DNA of 64,000 nucleotides, taken from NCBI RefSeq assembly GCF_900299525.1, contig NZ_OMKA01000017.1, positions 1-64,000 of the forward strand. Reading direction: 5' to 3'. The notes beneath the pieces were generated by a model. It ran no database searches. It was not told the origin of the DNA and saw only the letters and a program-made list of their open reading frames with translations. How positions within the stretch are numbered: position 1 is the first letter of the stretch; each line of letters starts with the position of its first letter. The translations under genes and the position numbers were made by a program. Source of the stretch: Aquimarina sp. Aq78 (GTDB lineage: Bacteria > Bacteroidota > Bacteroidia > Flavobacteriales > Flavobacteriaceae). Shown here piece after piece: positions 37,783 to 47,397 of the stretch.

Positions 37783-40026
37783 ATGAATAAAGAACGAAAA
37801 CTATGGCTAGGATTTACAGCAGTGATACTGCTCTCCTTTGGCGTATTAGGTTATTATGGGTACGAGATTTATCAACAATCTCCTCCCATACCTAATAAGA
37901 TTATTTCATCTGATAACAAAGTTGTTTTCACTGGTAAAGCGATTAAGGAAGGCCAAAATATTTGGCAAAGCATTGGTGGTCAAGAGGTCGGGTCGATCTG
38001 GGGGCATGGGGCCTATGTTGCGCCCGACTGGACAGCAGATTGGTTACATCGCGAAGCTCTGTTTATCTTAAATAAATATGCAAAATCGGATTTCAACAAA
38101 AGTTATGATGAAATTAATGATGAGCAGCAGGCTGCCTTAAAAATACGATTGCAAAAGGATCTAAGAACTAACACTTATGATAAGGTCAGCAATACAATTT
38201 CTATTTCAAAAGAAAGAGTTGAAGCTATACATCATTTAAGTAATTATTATAAAGATCTATTTACCGATGATCCAAAGTTTGATCAATTACGATCAGACTA
38301 TGCAATTCCTAAAAACACTATTAAAAGTGAAGAGCGAATGCAAAAAATGAATGCTTTTTTCTTTTGGGCTACCTGGGCTACCGTTACAGAAAGACCCGAG
38401 GATGTAATTTCATATACTCACAATTGGCCTGCAGATGAGTTAGTTGGTAACGTCCCAACTACAAGCCTATACACCTGGTCGGGAGTAAGTATTATTTTAT
38501 TGATTTTATGTATTGGTGTATTAGTCTTCTATCATGTTAAATCCGGTGAAGACGAAGATGCTCCTCCTCCATCAGAAGATCCATTATTAAAACAAGGTAT
38601 GACACCTTCTATGCGATTAGTTAAAAAATACTTTTGGGCTGTAAGCCTTTTAATGGTCGTTCAGATGTTATTAGGTATTGTTACTGCTCACTACGGTGTA
38701 GAAGGAAATGGGTTTTACGGGATACCTTTGGATGAAATCCTTCCATATTCTGTTACCCGTACCTGGCATACTCAATTAGCCATCTTCTGGATTGCAACGG
38801 CTTGGTTAGCAACAGGATTATACATTGCGCCAGCAGTGTCTGGTAAAGATCCGAAATTTCAAGTATTTGGTGTTAATTTTCTATTTATTGCCCTTTTGAT
38901 TATTGTAGTAGGTTCAATGTTTGGTCAATGGATGGGAGTAATGCAAAAGCTCGATCTGATAGAGAACTTCTGGTTTGGACATCAAGGATATGAATATGTT
39001 GACTTAGGTAGATTCTGGCAAATTTTTCTACTTATTGGATTATTTCTATGGCTGGCTTTAATGGTTCGCCCACTACTACCCGTATTGAAGAGAAAAACCG
39101 AAGAAAAAAACCTCATCATCATGTTTTTAATATCCTGTACTGCAATAGCCATGTTCTATGGTGCTGGATTAATGTGGGGCAGACAGACAAATCTAGCGAT
39201 TGCTGAATATTGGAGATGGTGGGTTGTACATCTTTGGGTAGAAGGCTTTTTTGAAGTTTTTGCCACTGTAGTTATCGCTTTCCTATTTGTAAGACTAGGA
39301 TTATTGAAAACTAAAACCGCTATTCACAATGTATTATTTGCTACTATTATATTTATGTCTGGTGGTATTTTGGGTACTTTTCATCACCTTTATTTTTCTG
39401 GAACTCCTACTGCTATAATGGCTCTAGGTGCTACATTTAGTGCTTTAGAAGTTGTTCCTCTTACCCTTATTGGATATGAAGCATATCATAATTATAAACT
39501 ATCTAAAGCAACACGTTGGCTTGAGGATTATAAGTGGCCAATCTATTTTATGATAGCAGTAGCCTTCTGGAATTTTCTTGGAGCAGGAATTTTTGGTTTT
39601 ATCATAAACCCACCAATTGCTTTGTATTATGTTCAAGGGCTTAATACAACACCACTTCATGCACATACAGCTATGTTTGGAGTTTATGGTATGCTGGGAA
39701 TAGGCTTAATGCTCTTTGTTTTAAGAAGCTTATACAGAGACATCCTCTGGAATCAAAAATTACTAAAAATTACTTTTTGGTCCTTAAATATAGGATTATT
39801 GGCAATGGCCCTGCTAAGCTTATTACCAATAGGTATATGGCAAGCACTTGAAAGTATGGATCATGGAATGTGGTATGCCCGTTCTGCAGAACTAATGCAA
39901 CACCCTACAATGATTATTTTAAAGTGGCTACGATCTATTGGTGATATCATTTTTGCAATTGGTATAGTAACTACTTGCTGGTTTGTGTTTGACTTAACAT
40001 TAAAAAATAAAATAAAACAATTTTAA
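37783..40026 (+). CDS. norB: Quinol-dependent nitric-oxide reductase (qNor), large subunit
   Basis: Reduces 2 NO to N2O in the cytoplasmic membrane. 747 residues: N-terminal anchor and periplasmic domain (about 10-215, QNIWQSIGGQEVGSIWGHGAY) characteristic of single-subunit qNor, then the 12-helix heme-copper core with ligand helices and the HLWVEGFFEV motif (His483, Glu487) at the FeB site. There is no norC, consistent with qNor. The gene lies between rrf2 and ric, all on the plus strand. Confidence 0.96.
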   Translation: MNKERKLWLGFTAVILLSFGVLGYYGYEIYQQSPPIPNKIISSDNKVVFTGKAIKEGQNIWQSIGGQEVGSIWGHGAYVAPDWTADWLHREALFILNKYAKSDFNKSYDEINDEQQAALKIRLQKDLRTNTYDKVSNTISISKERVEAIHHLSNYYKDLFTDDPKFDQLRSDYAIPKNTIKSEERMQKMNAFFFWATWATVTERPEDVISYTHNWPADELVGNVPTTSLYTWSGVSIILLILCIGVLVFYHVKSGEDEDAPPPSEDPLLKQGMTPSMRLVKKYFWAVSLLMVVQMLLGIVTAHYGVEGNGFYGIPLDEILPYSVTRTWHTQLAIFWIATAWLATGLYIAPAVSGKDPKFQVFGVNFLFIALLIIVVGSMFGQWMGVMQKLDLIENFWFGHQGYEYVDLGRFWQIFLLIGLFLWLALMVRPLLPVLKRKTEEKNLIIMFLISCTAIAMFYGAGLMWGRQTNLAIAEYWRWWVVHLWVEGFFEVFATVVIAFLFVRLGLLKTKTAIHNVLFATIIFMSGGILGTFHHLYFSGTPTAIMALGATFSALEVVPLTLIGYEAYHNYKLSKATRWLEDYKWPIYFMIAVAFWNFLGAGIFGFIINPPIALYYVQGLNTTPLHAHTAMFGVYGMLGIGLMLFVLRSLYRDILWNQKLLKITFWSLNIGLLAMALLSLLPIGIWQALESMDHGMWYARSAELMQHPTMIILKWLRSIGDIIFAIGIVTTCWFVFDLTLKNKIKQF

Positions 40027-40037
40027 ATAAATAAATT

Positions 40038-40793
40038 ATGGAAACATTAATAAAAACCAAGGTAGGGCAATTCGTTGCAAAGGATTATCGAACTGCTACC
40101 GTTTTTTCAAAATATGGAATTGATTTTTGCTGTAGAGGAGATAGAACATTGGAAGAGGTTTGCAACAAAAACGGAATTGAAGTTGAAACCCTTCTAGAGA
40201 ATTTGAACGACGTTTTAACCCAAAAAGATGATGTTACTATTGATTATCAATCCTGGCCACTTGATCTATTAGCAGATTATATAGAAAAGAAACATCACCG
40301 TTATGTAGAGGAAAAGATCCCGATACTACGTCAGTATTTAGAAAAACTCTGCAAAGTACATGGAGGGCGCCATCCAGAGTTATTAGAAATTCATACTTTA
40401 TTTAGTGAAGCCTCTGGTGAACTTGCACAACATATGAAAAAAGAGGAAATTATACTATTTCCTTTTGTTAGAAAAATGGTGAAAAACCTGGAACAAAATC
40501 ATAACGTGCAACCTCCACATTTTGGAACTGTAGAGAATCCTATTTCGATGATGATGCAGGAACACGATAACGAAGGAGTACGGTTTCGTAAAATTTCAGG
40601 ATTATCAAATAATTATACTCCTCCCGAAGATGCTTGTAATACATATAATGTTACTTTTTCAATGTTAGAAGAATTTGAAAAGGATTTACATTTACATATC
40701 CATCTAGAGAATAATATTTTATTTCCAAAAGCAATAGAGATGGAAAAGAAGATTGTAGAAGGGGCTAAGGCTTGTCCCTTTGTAGAAGATTAA
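40038..40793 (+). CDS. ric: RIC/YtfE/ScdA di-iron protein
   Basis: 251-residue cytoplasmic protein with a ScdA N-terminal domain (VFSKYGIDFCCRGDRTLEEV, Cys31/Cys32) and a hemerythrin-like di-iron domain (His residues in KKHHRYVEEK, GGRHPELL, HMKKEEIILFPF, EHDNEGVRFRKI, HLHIHLENNILFPKA). It repairs Fe-S clusters or releases iron after NO or oxidative damage. Begins 11 bp after norB, so both respond to NO together. A terminator follows. Confidence 0.95.
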   Translation: METLIKTKVGQFVAKDYRTATVFSKYGIDFCCRGDRTLEEVCNKNGIEVETLLENLNDVLTQKDDVTIDYQSWPLDLLADYIEKKHHRYVEEKIPILRQYLEKLCKVHGGRHPELLEIHTLFSEASGELAQHMKKEEIILFPFVRKMVKNLEQNHNVQPPHFGTVENPISMMMQEHDNEGVRFRKISGLSNNYTPPEDACNTYNVTFSMLEEFEKDLHLHIHLENNILFPKAIEMEKKIVEGAKACPFVED

Positions 40794-40803
40794 TACCATT
40801 AAT

Positions 40804-40840
40804 AAAAAACTTCCGAGAAAAGATTTTTCGGAAGTTTTTT
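40804..40840. terminator. Convergent terminator, ric / thioredoxin-like gene
   Basis: AAAAAACTTCCGA ... TCGGAAGTTTTTT with a 12-nt loop, A-run on one side, T-run on the other; works on both strands. Confidence 0.9.
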
Positions 40841-40858
40841 ATATGTAAACAGGACCTA

Positions 40859-41482
40859 TTAATCAAAATCTTTTTCTAACGTAAGTGAGTCTTCAGCCAT
40901 TTTTACAAGATCATCAACAATAGCTTCTCCCTTATTTTTATTATACCAGATTTGTAATTCTTTTTTAAAAGAGTCATCTATTTTTTTATTTTTTTCTTTG
41001 TAAGCCATGACCATATTTGTGGCTATTGTTGATCTTGGGCCCCATGTATTTAATACATTACCATCATTATCGGCTATTATTAGTTTAGGTATAGAGCGTG
41101 TTCCGTTTGTTAAAAAAAGATCCATAAACTCAGGATTATCATCGCGCAACAAGACTCTTAAGTCAATAGCGGGTACTTCTTTTGCTATTTTATTTAAAAC
41201 AGGAATGGTCTGTGCTCCATCAGCACACCAACTTTCTATAAGAACAAGCCAGGTTTGCTTTTCTTTCATATCTCGAAAAACTTGTTTGGCTTGCTCTGGA
41301 ATCGTAAGAGTTTTATCGAGTCTTCGCATTCGGCTTGCATTTAATTTGGTAAAATCTATACGTTGCTTAAGCTGTTCTACTCCTGTTGTACTTTCTTCTT
41401 CAACAAGACTATTTATTAGTTCAACATATGCTGTATAGGAAATCCCTTTGGCTATACTTTTTTTAATTATTTCATTCGTCAT
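40859..41482 (-). CDS. Thioredoxin-fold protein, single-Cys type
   Basis: 207-residue cytoplasmic protein with a thioredoxin fold. The active-site segment reads ESWCADGAQTIP, so only the first Cys of CxxC is present, as in a common Bacteroidetes family; TRSIPKLI provides the cis-Pro loop. A thiol-reductase role is not certain; peroxidase-like or persulfide chemistry are alternatives. It begins 11 bp after nadB, so it is the third gene of nadA-nadB-trx. Confidence 0.82.
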   Translation of the reverse strand: MTNEIIKKSIAKGISYTAYVELINSLVEEESTTGVEQLKQRIDFTKLNASRMRRLDKTLTIPEQAKQVFRDMKEKQTWLVLIESWCADGAQTIPVLNKIAKEVPAIDLRVLLRDDNPEFMDLFLTNGTRSIPKLIIADNDGNVLNTWGPRSTIATNMVMAYKEKNKKIDDSFKKELQIWYNKNKGEAIVDDLVKMAEDSLTLEKDFD

Positions 41483-41493
41483 ATCATAATATA

Positions 41494-43086
41494 TTAGGGG
41501 TTCTGTATTTCTAAAATTTCTGGAGAAGCACTATTATTATCTATGTTAAAATATCCTCCTTTATTTTCTTTTCTTTCTAAAGATTGCCCTATAATCAAGT
41601 GCGCAATATTAATCATGTTTCGTAATTCACATAATGCTGTATTTACCTTCGAATCTCTATAAAGCTCTTCTACTTCTCTATACATTAAGTCTAAATGTTC
41701 TTTAGCTTTCATCAAACGGTGGTTACTACGTACAATACCTACATAATCTCTCATCAAGGCCTGTAATTGCCTGGTATTATGCTTTATGATGATGTGTTCT
41801 TTATTGACATGAGTTCCCTGATCATTCCAATTAGGAATAGATATTGAAACCGATTGTACAGCATTAGAACATAGGTATTTGTAACTGTTATGGGCATACA
41901 CTAAAGCTTCTAACAAGGAGTTTGAAGCTAACCTGTTTGCTCCATGTAAACCTGTTCTGGAACATTCTCCACAGGCAAATAAATTCTGAATAGATGTCAT
42001 TCCATTTTTGTCAACTTCAATACCACCACATAAATAATGAGATGCAGGAACTACCGGAATCCAATCTTTTTCTATGTTAATATGATTAGCTGTGCATTTT
42101 TTATAAATTGTGGGAAAATGTTTTCTAAAATCCTCTACCTGAAGATGGGTACAGTCCAAATAAACACAAGAATCTCCAGATTTTTTAAGTTCATTATCTA
42201 TACTTTTTGAAACTATATCTCGAGAAGCAAGTTCTCCTCTTGAGTCATAATCTAACATAAACCTATGTCCATTCTTATTTCGTAGATATGCTCCAAAACC
42301 TCTTACTGCTTCAGATATTAAGAACGATTGCCCATCTTTATCCTCGTATAATGCTGTTGGGTGAAACTGAACAAATTCCATATCTTCAATTCTTGCTTTT
42401 GCTCTGTATGCCATTGCAATTCCATCACCTGTTGCTATAACAGGGTTAGTAGTATGACCGTATACTTTACCAATACCTCCTGTTGCTAACAATGTTACTG
42501 CGGCTTTTATCGTTTTTATTTCTCCAGTTTTTTGATTCAGAGCATAAGCCCCATAACAAGAAATATTTTCATGACTTTGTATTTGCAATTGATGTTCTGT
42601 AATCAGATCAATTGCAAAATGATGACTTAATATACTAACGTTAGGCAATTGATGAATACGAGTTAGTAATGCTGTTTCTATTTCGCGACCTGTAATATCT
42701 TTATGATGAACAATACGGTATTCTGAATGCCCTCCTTCTTTACCTAGATCTAAGTTCCCGTTATAATCTAAATCAAAATTAGCTCCCCATTGAATTAAAT
42801 CATTAAGTCTTTTGGGGCCTTCTTTAACGACCATTTTAACAATTTCGGGATCGCACAAACCGTCACCTGCAACCAAAGTATCTTGTATATGTTTTTGAAA
42901 AGAATCTTCTTTAGCATCTAATACTACCGCTACCCCTCCTTGAGCATATTTCGTATTAGATTCATCATCATCTGCCTTCGTTATTATGCAAACTCTTTTA
43001 TCTTCAAATTTTTCTGCTACTTTAACCGCAAAAGTTAACCCGGCTGCACCAGAACCGATTACTAAATAGTCTACTGACATCATCAT
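41494..43086 (-). CDS. nadB: L-aspartate oxidase
   Basis: FAD enzyme oxidising L-aspartate to iminoaspartate for quinolinate synthesis. 530 residues. N-terminal dinucleotide fold (DYLVIGSGAAGLTFAVKVA), the substrate-binding FVQFHPTALY and SEAVRGFGAYLRN, and SRTGLHGANRLASNSLLEALVY, all shared with fumarate reductase flavoproteins. NadB can pass electrons to O2 or fumarate, so it works without oxygen. It starts 4 bp after nadA. Confidence 0.95.
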   Translation of the reverse strand: MMMSVDYLVIGSGAAGLTFAVKVAEKFEDKRVCIITKADDDESNTKYAQGGVAVVLDAKEDSFQKHIQDTLVAGDGLCDPEIVKMVVKEGPKRLNDLIQWGANFDLDYNGNLDLGKEGGHSEYRIVHHKDITGREIETALLTRIHQLPNVSILSHHFAIDLITEHQLQIQSHENISCYGAYALNQKTGEIKTIKAAVTLLATGGIGKVYGHTTNPVIATGDGIAMAYRAKARIEDMEFVQFHPTALYEDKDGQSFLISEAVRGFGAYLRNKNGHRFMLDYDSRGELASRDIVSKSIDNELKKSGDSCVYLDCTHLQVEDFRKHFPTIYKKCTANHINIEKDWIPVVPASHYLCGGIEVDKNGMTSIQNLFACGECSRTGLHGANRLASNSLLEALVYAHNSYKYLCSNAVQSVSISIPNWNDQGTHVNKEHIIIKHNTRQLQALMRDYVGIVRSNHRLMKAKEHLDLMYREVEELYRDSKVNTALCELRNMINIAHLIIGQSLERKENKGGYFNIDNNSASPEILEIQNP

Positions 43087-43090
43087 CCTT

Positions 43091-44035
43091 TTATTTAGAA
43101 AGTTCTAACATTCGTACAATAGGAGTTAATGCTTTTTTTCTTATATCCTCTATGACATTTATTTCTGGGGTTTCATTATGAAGACAATCATATAATTTCT
43201 GAAGTGTGTTTACTTTCATATAGCCACACTCACTACAAGCGCACGTATTATCCTCTTCGGCAGGAGCAGGAATCAAGATTGTATCGGGAACCTTCTTTTT
43301 CATTTCGTGTAAAATACCTGCTTCAGTTGCTACTATGAACTTCTCTTTAGGGTGTTCTTTGACATAATTTATCATCCCTGCAGTAGATCCTACATATTTT
43401 GCAGTTTTTAAAATATGCTCTTCAGATTCTGGATGAGCTATAATTACCGACCCTGGATTATTTTGATATAAATCTAGTAATTTGTCGATACAGAAAGCTT
43501 CATGTACTATACAACTACCATCCCAAAGTAACATATCTCTACCTGTTTGTTTTATGATGTATTTACCTAGGTTCTTATCTGGGGCAAAAATGATAGGTGT
43601 ATCCTTTGGTATCGATTCCACAATTTTAAGAGCATTAGAAGAAGTGCAAACCAAATCACTCATTGCTTTAATTTCTGCCGAACAATTGATATAAGTAATT
43701 ACAATATGATCAGGGTGTGATGCTACAAAAGAACCAAATGCATTGGGAGGGCACGAATCTGCTAATGAGCACCCGGCGGTTAAATCTGGTAAAACCACTT
43801 TTTTTGCAGGGTTAAGGATTTTTGCAGTCTCTGCCATAAAGTGCACACCTGCAAAGACAATAATATCTGCATCAATTTCTGCTGCTTTTTGGGATAATCC
43901 TAAACTATCTCCAACATAATCAGCAACCTCTTGTATTTCTGGCCGTTGATAATAATGTGCAAGGATTACGGCATTTTTTTCTTCCTTTATTTTGTTTATT
44001 TTTTCTTTTAACTCCACTTTTACAATACTATTCAT
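43091..44035 (-). CDS. nadA: Quinolinate synthase
   Basis: Condenses iminoaspartate with dihydroxyacetone phosphate to quinolinate, the first pyridine of NAD synthesis. 314 residues, three-domain NadA fold with the three cluster Cys in [20 protein letters not shown] and CACSECGYM, binding an oxygen- and NO-sensitive [4Fe-4S] cluster. Begins with ATG at 44035, next to a -7-like TATTTTTC; its promoter has F and R sites like nirK. First gene of nadA-nadB-trx. Confidence 0.96.
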   Translation of the reverse strand: MNSIVKVELKEKINKIKEEKNAVILAHYYQRPEIQEVADYVGDSLGLSQKAAEIDADIIVFAGVHFMAETAKILNPAKKVVLPDLTAGCSLADSCPPNAFGSFVASHPDHIVITYINCSAEIKAMSDLVCTSSNALKIVESIPKDTPIIFAPDKNLGKYIIKQTGRDMLLWDGSCIVHEAFCIDKLLDLYQNNPGSVIIAHPESEEHILKTAKYVGSTAGMINYVKEHPKEKFIVATEAGILHEMKKKVPDTILIPAPAEEDNTCACSECGYMKVNTLQKLYDCLHNETPEINVIEDIRKKALTPIVRMLELSK

Positions 44036-44043
44036 TACGTCGC

Positions 44044-44110
44044 GAAAAATAGAGGTCTTTGAATATGAATACTATGACAAAAGTCATAATTAAAGATAAA
44101 AAAGTCTTTT
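44044..44110 (-). promoter_or_regulatory. nadA promoter with F site and R site
   Basis: -7-like TATTTTTC (44051-44044), F site TATGA-CAAAAG-TCATA (44073-44088) centred 29.5 bp upstream of its first T, and an R site TAAAGAT-N6-GTCTTTT (44091-44110) lying inside a longer 25-nt palindrome with 12-bp arms (44093-44117). The same order and spacing as the nirK and cytochrome c promoters. Confidence 0.7.
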
Positions 44111-44147
44111 TTATCTTATTTTATCATACAGCTCATTTATACATCAT

Positions 44148-44177
44148 AAAAAAGGCCTCTCTTTCGAGTGGCCTTTC
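44148..44177 (-). terminator. Terminator of the copper-receptor operon
   Basis: Minus-strand arms AAAGGCCACTC and GAGAGGCCTTT (one mismatch) with GAAA loop and T-run, 20 bp after the lipoprotein stop codon. Confidence 0.85.
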
Positions 44178-44196
44178 ATCAAAAGAAAAGAGAGGT

Positions 44197-45045
44197 TTAA
44201 AACTCAATTTCAAAAAATAAACTGCTTTCAAGGTTATCCGTAGTAACGTCTTCTCCTTTTAGTACTTCTTGAGATTCGTTTAATAATTTCAAGTTAATTT
44301 TCCAATATCCTGTCATGGTTAGTGATAATTTTCCATTGTACATTTTTGATGTGCCATCATAGCTCAAATCTTCATTATTTGGCGAGCTATGATTACCCAT
44401 ACTAGGCATTCGAGGGTCTACTGTAATTTTATAGTTTTCTACTACAGAAAAAGTCATCATATTTTCCATTTTAAAAAGCATCGCACTAAAATCATTTACT
44501 GCAACTTTTGGATCTACTGGCCCGGTCATAGTCAAAATATAACGAGTACCATCACTACCCATAAATGTATTTACTTTTTGTTTACCATCTACCGGTGATA
44601 TTACATCTATGGTTTTCTTTGTTGTGAATTCTTCTCCACTAATTTTATAGGTAATGGTAAGATCCCAGTATTCATCTGTATTCCCTGGCATTTGAAAAAC
44701 CAAGAACCCTTTAGAAACCGTCTTGTCATCAGTAACAGTCAAGGTAGATTTTGGACAAGAGTGCTCCATTTGTGTCATATGCATCATAGGCATCCAAGAA
44801 ATTTCGGATTGAGAAACATAGTTTTTTGTCGCTATATCTTTAATACGTATGTACACCTCATTATACCCAATGCTAAAATCGTTCTTCTTAGAATACAATT
44901 CTATAGAATGATTGTTAGCATCAAAAGAAGTTACCAGGTTAAATCCTTCCATAGGATTTACTATCATTTCGTCATCATCAGAACTACATGAGACAAAAAT
45001 GGTTGAAAGTATGATTACTGTAAAAATTAATTTTATGGTTTTCAT
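44197..45045 (-). CDS. Met/His-rich lipoprotein paired with copper-type TonB receptor
   Basis: 282-residue lipoprotein (lipobox FVSC, Cys19, then Ser/Asp) with two similar beta-rich halves. Each half has a metal-site-like Met/His stretch, SWMPMMHMTQMEHSCP in the first and DPRMPSMGNHSSPN in the second, and each ends with a Tyr-Trp strand (DEYWDLTITY, GYWKINLKL). Such spacing suggests Cu(I) binding, by analogy with YtkA/CopC-like domains; no characterised homologue can be named. The frame opens earlier (45162), but ATG at 45045 gives the signal. It follows the receptor by 25 bp. Confidence 0.75.
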   Translation of the reverse strand: MKTIKLIFTVIILSTIFVSCSSDDDEMIVNPMEGFNLVTSFDANNHSIELYSKKNDFSIGYNEVYIRIKDIATKNYVSQSEISWMPMMHMTQMEHSCPKSTLTVTDDKTVSKGFLVFQMPGNTDEYWDLTITYKISGEEFTTKKTIDVISPVDGKQKVNTFMGSDGTRYILTMTGPVDPKVAVNDFSAMLFKMENMMTFSVVENYKITVDPRMPSMGNHSSPNNEDLSYDGTSKMYNGKLSLTMTGYWKINLKLLNESQEVLKGEDVTTDNLESSLFFEIEF

Positions 45046-45070
45046 TTGTTTATTTTTAATTATGTTTTTT

Positions 45071-47137
45071 TTAATTGATTTTGTATGAAAATGTGATGAA
45101 GAAATTACGCCCCATTCGAGGAACATTTTTCCAATCTGTATACGTTGAATAGTATTCATCAAAAATATTTTCTACCCCTGCCTTGGCATATACCACATCG
45201 TTATTTAGGTAAAAGGTTTTTCCCAGAGTTAGAGAAAAAATGATGTAGGCCAATGTTTTATCTTCGCCAAATTCGGGATTAAAATTTGTTTGATCTCCTG
45301 CACCTTTCATTGTAATTGATCCAGAAAAACTATTCTTATTATATTGAATACCTGATCGATAAGACACTGGACTTATAAAAGGCAAATTGCGATTGGTATC
45401 ATCTTTTCCCTGATGGTAGGATACCGAAGCAGACCATCCAAGTTCTGGGATGATTTTGTATTCTGTACTCAAAGACACATTAATCAAATCAGCATACTCT
45501 AGATTTTCATATATTTTTACTCCATCAGCACCAATTGTCATAGTACTAAGCGATTCATTTACCTCACCAATAATGTAATTAGGCATTCGAAAAATATTTC
45601 CTTCCAGAGCAATTTTTAATTTAGATTTTTCTAACGAAATTTTAGCATTAGCCTCTATAGATTGTTCATTTTTTAAGTTAGGGTCACCAATATAATCGTG
45701 ATTATCAAAACTGTTAAAAAGATAAAATCCATATCCTTCTGATACTGATGGTGCTCGTTCTCCATAAGACAGTCCAGCATTGATGTGAATAGGTTCTAAA
45801 TGTTTATGATATTGCAGCGAAGCACTTTTAAGAAAACGTGTTTTGGATTCTTCCATATCTGGATAAAAGATTCTGAGACTGTTAAGTCCAAAATCATCAG
45901 CTACATTATTGTTTTGTACTGCTAATCTCGCAGATAATTTTAAAGAACTTTTTTTAAAGCTAATTTTATCTTCAGCATATAAACCTGTATTCCAAGTTCG
46001 TACATCGGGCCAAGTAAGCATAAACATAGGGTTCTCATTGGGGTTATTAGGGTACATTGTCATTTCTGCAAGAGAGGTATTGTAAAACCCGTCCCATTTC
46101 ATCAAAAAGTGTTGTTTTTTGGTTTTCAAATTCACTTCAGAGAAAAACCCATATGTATCACTCCATCCCGGCATATCCATTCGAATAGGTACATCTGGTC
46201 TTTGAGAATCATCCATCACATGAGTAACTTTATTAAAGTACACTTTAGACTTCCAATCGCTAAATACACCTATAGTATTTTGTTCAAAACTTATAGATGT
46301 AATAATTGCACGTGCCAAAGAAACATCCATGGGTAATGCAGGATAACCTACATCTCGTGCTTCATCATAAATAGCAGTTGCTGTAAGTGCCTTGTTTTTA
46401 TCAATCTTATATCCTCCGTTTACAGAAACATTATACTTTGTATATTGAGAAAAATTGATTTCTTCTCCATTTCCTGCGGTATAGTTTTCCGCTTTGCGAT
46501 AAATGATATCTCCATCTACATAAAAATCAGAATTTGAATAATTGGCTTCTGCCCCCAGAACCACTAATTGGTTATTGGTTTCGAATCCATCTTCTAAACT
46601 TGCTTTGAATCCTGTTTCTCTAAAATTGCTTTTATCTAACTCCAGATCTATTGCGCCTCCTATACAGTTTCCATATTCTGATCCTTGTTGTCCCGATGCA
46701 ACATGGGCTTTAGCAAGATTGGATACATCTACATAAGAGGTAATAGGATCCATTTTATCTGTACATGCACCAAAGATTCGCATCCCATCAATAGTAACAG
46801 AAAGTCTTTCTGATGTCATATTATTTAGTGCAGGTTCCCAAGCATAGGCTCCTCGTTTTATCATACCCACTTTTTGTGAAAGCTCCAGATATTCATCTAA
46901 CGACGATAATGGTTTGGGTTGTTTTTGATAATCCAATTCTTTTCTGGCAGATATCAAAATCACTTCTTCCAAATTGATCGGCATAATAGTATCTGGCTCT
47001 TTGTTTAGGATTTCTTCCTGGGCATTAACCCAACAGGGGGTAATTAGAAAAAGCAGGATATACCATAGCATATTTACCCTTTTAAACGGTGCCCTCAAAA
47101 CCCTATACAAAGAGGTCACACCAATACTAGTTTTCAT
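45071..47137 (-). CDS. TonB-dependent receptor, copper/OprC-NosA-like
   Basis: 688-residue outer-membrane receptor without the SusC carboxypeptidase-like N-domain. The plug contains GMRIFGACTDKMDPITSYVDVSN, where Cys and Met sit as in the metal loop of OprC/NosA copper receptors, and GSEYGNCIGGAIDLEL. Barrel ends RMGRNFFITFSYKIN. NosA-type receptors help load NosZ copper; here copper import for NirK/NosZ is inferred from motif and context. The start could be ATG at 47137 or 47071 (MLWYILLFLITPCWVNAQ). First gene of an operon with the Met/His lipoprotein. Confidence 0.85.
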   Translation of the reverse strand: MKTSIGVTSLYRVLRAPFKRVNMLWYILLFLITPCWVNAQEEILNKEPDTIMPINLEEVILISARKELDYQKQPKPLSSLDEYLELSQKVGMIKRGAYAWEPALNNMTSERLSVTIDGMRIFGACTDKMDPITSYVDVSNLAKAHVASGQQGSEYGNCIGGAIDLELDKSNFRETGFKASLEDGFETNNQLVVLGAEANYSNSDFYVDGDIIYRKAENYTAGNGEEINFSQYTKYNVSVNGGYKIDKNKALTATAIYDEARDVGYPALPMDVSLARAIITSISFEQNTIGVFSDWKSKVYFNKVTHVMDDSQRPDVPIRMDMPGWSDTYGFFSEVNLKTKKQHFLMKWDGFYNTSLAEMTMYPNNPNENPMFMLTWPDVRTWNTGLYAEDKISFKKSSLKLSARLAVQNNNVADDFGLNSLRIFYPDMEESKTRFLKSASLQYHKHLEPIHINAGLSYGERAPSVSEGYGFYLFNSFDNHDYIGDPNLKNEQSIEANAKISLEKSKLKIALEGNIFRMPNYIIGEVNESLSTMTIGADGVKIYENLEYADLINVSLSTEYKIIPELGWSASVSYHQGKDDTNRNLPFISPVSYRSGIQYNKNSFSGSITMKGAGDQTNFNPEFGEDKTLAYIIFSLTLGKTFYLNNDVVYAKAGVENIFDEYYSTYTDWKNVPRMGRNFFITFSYKIN

Positions 47138-47189
47138 TAGAATATATTTTATAAATAATTCAACATATAAATAAGTTTATGCACATGTA

Positions 47190-47205
47190 TTTGAGGTATA
47201 TCATA
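47190..47205 (-). promoter_or_regulatory. Degenerate F site upstream of the copper receptor
   Basis: TTTGA-GGTATA-TCATA fits F with one change. It overlaps a separate 15-nt palindrome AGGTAT-ATC-ATACCT (47194-47208). The -7 candidate at the expected distance is poor, so this is tentative. Confidence 0.35.
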
Positions 47206-47397
47206 CCTTCAAAACAAATACATTTATAGAACTCATTTAAGCTTTTACTTTTTGCTGCAAATTTTTCTTATTCACCTTAATTTTGACTTTTTTTCGTAAC
47301 GTAACTATATGGCTATGCTTCTCAAAAAAGGATTCATTATGGCAAAAAATCTTAAATTTTCGCTTAAAACAAAAAGCTTAAATAAGTTCATATTGAA

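Noticed and set aside
41007..41438. 143-aa ORF antisense to the thioredoxin-like gene
   Set aside because: Ser/Leu-rich translation in an antisense frame of a clear gene; no family motif.
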